Assembly: GCA_963702685.1 (NCBI GenBank)
Contig: CAVPDQ010000005.1
Location: 124,001 to 188,000, forward strand
Direction of reading: 5' to 3'
Source of the DNA: AP-15 sp963702685
GTDB lineage: Bacteria; Pseudomonadota; Alphaproteobacteria; ATCC43930; CGMCC-115725
DNA: 64,000 nucleotides
Shown here: in pieces, positions 63,730-64,000 of the stretch
How the letters are laid out: every line of letters begins with the position of its first letter
Position numbering within the stretch: the first letter of the stretch is position 1
Position numbers and translations under genes: made by a program
The notes under the pieces: generated by a model
Told to the model about the DNA's origin: nothing
The model's input: only the letters and a program-made list of their open reading frames with translations
Databases searched by the model: none

Positions 63730-64000
63730 ATGACCCCGGGCGACCAAAATCTGGGCGTGCGCTGCGGCGCGGACGGCCTCTTTCTGGCTGGCGCGCCGCT
63801 GCTCGAAAAGCGCGGCGGCGGCTACCATGTCCGCCCGGCGGCTGACCTCGACCGCCTGCTCTATTGCGCCTATCGCGGCAGGCCCGGCGCGAGCGAAATC
63901 TTGCCGGGGCTGCAACGCGCCGCGGCGGCGCTGAACCGGCATGCGGTGTCGATTGCCATGGGCGAAGCTGCCTGCATGCCGCTCCCCGAACTGCCCAATC
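63730..64000 (+). CDS. Hypothetical protein, 3' end cut by window
   Basis: 90 residues are visible from the ATG at 63730 (GGAGAGCAG upstream): MTPGDQNLGVRCGADGLFLA, then RGGGYHVRPAADLDRLLYCA and ASEILPGLQRAAAALNRHAV, ending at the window edge with MPLPELPN. The composition and ribosome-binding site support a real gene. I do not recognise the family. It lies downstream of a LexA-like promoter and is divergent from the RND efflux operon. Confidence 0.6.
   Translation, partial: MTPGDQNLGVRCGADGLFLAGAPLLEKRGGGYHVRPAADLDRLLYCAYRGRPGASEILPGLQRAAAALNRHAVSIAMGEAACMPLPELPN

Overview
The window reads as chromosomal DNA of a GC-rich alphaproteobacterium, probably in or near the Hyphomicrobiales (Bradyrhizobium-like). 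This is inferred from the overall gene style, the accD-folC pair, the split glycine decarboxylase (gcvPA/gcvPB), Tat-type signals on the transport binding proteins, and several short interspersed repeats of types familiar from that group. No tRNA, rRNA, CRISPR array or complete insertion sequence was seen.

Layout. 1-8.6 kb: a 2-hydroxyacid dehydrogenase cut by the window edge, an FMN-dependent hydroxyacid oxidase, an orphan molybdenum hydroxylase large subunit, a TPP enzyme coupled to a CoxG-like protein, and a peptidoglycan-binding protein with a frameshift. These are separated by repeat-rich DNA, the strangest part being 4.86-5.13 kb. 8.8-17.7 kb: a branched-chain-amino-acid-type ABC transporter (two ATPases, two permeases) followed by four tandem paralogous binding proteins. 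17.7-20.7 kb, minus strand: a small protein, a GT2 glycosyltransferase and an AI-2E-family membrane protein. 20.9-28.7 kb: a two-gene unit encoding a 984-residue repeat protein with a type-I-secretion-like tail and a 1615-residue C39-peptidase-like/RHS fusion. This is the most unusual locus here. 29-33.3 kb: a TPR/Sel1-like membrane protein, accD, folC (broken by three indels) and a Phd/PIN toxin-antitoxin pair. 33.3-38 kb: a tandem glycine riboswitch and the glycine cleavage operon gcvT-H-PA-PB. 38-44 kb: PPK2, a potassium-channel-like protein, a SulP transporter, and phosphoketolase on the opposite strand. 44.5-48.2 kb: pirin and an EmrAB-like pump. 48.2-57.4 kb: glycogen breakdown (glgP, pgm, glgX and a large GH63/MGH1-like glucosidase). 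57.3-63.5 kb: a complete RND tripartite pump on the minus strand. At the right edge a gene with a LexA-like box in its promoter runs out of the window.

How genes work together. GlgX debranches glycogen, GlgP releases glucose-1-phosphate and Pgm converts it to glucose-6-phosphate. Phosphoketolase, divergent and a few kb away, could feed the resulting pentose/hexose phosphates to acetyl phosphate. The gcv operon is a self-contained glycine catabolic unit under its own glycine sensor.

Data quality. At least five single-base insertions in short G/C runs interrupt three otherwise normal genes (peptidoglycan-binding protein, folC three times, pirin), and similar indels would explain odd starts in three others. 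The consistent pattern suggests residual assembly errors rather than gene decay.
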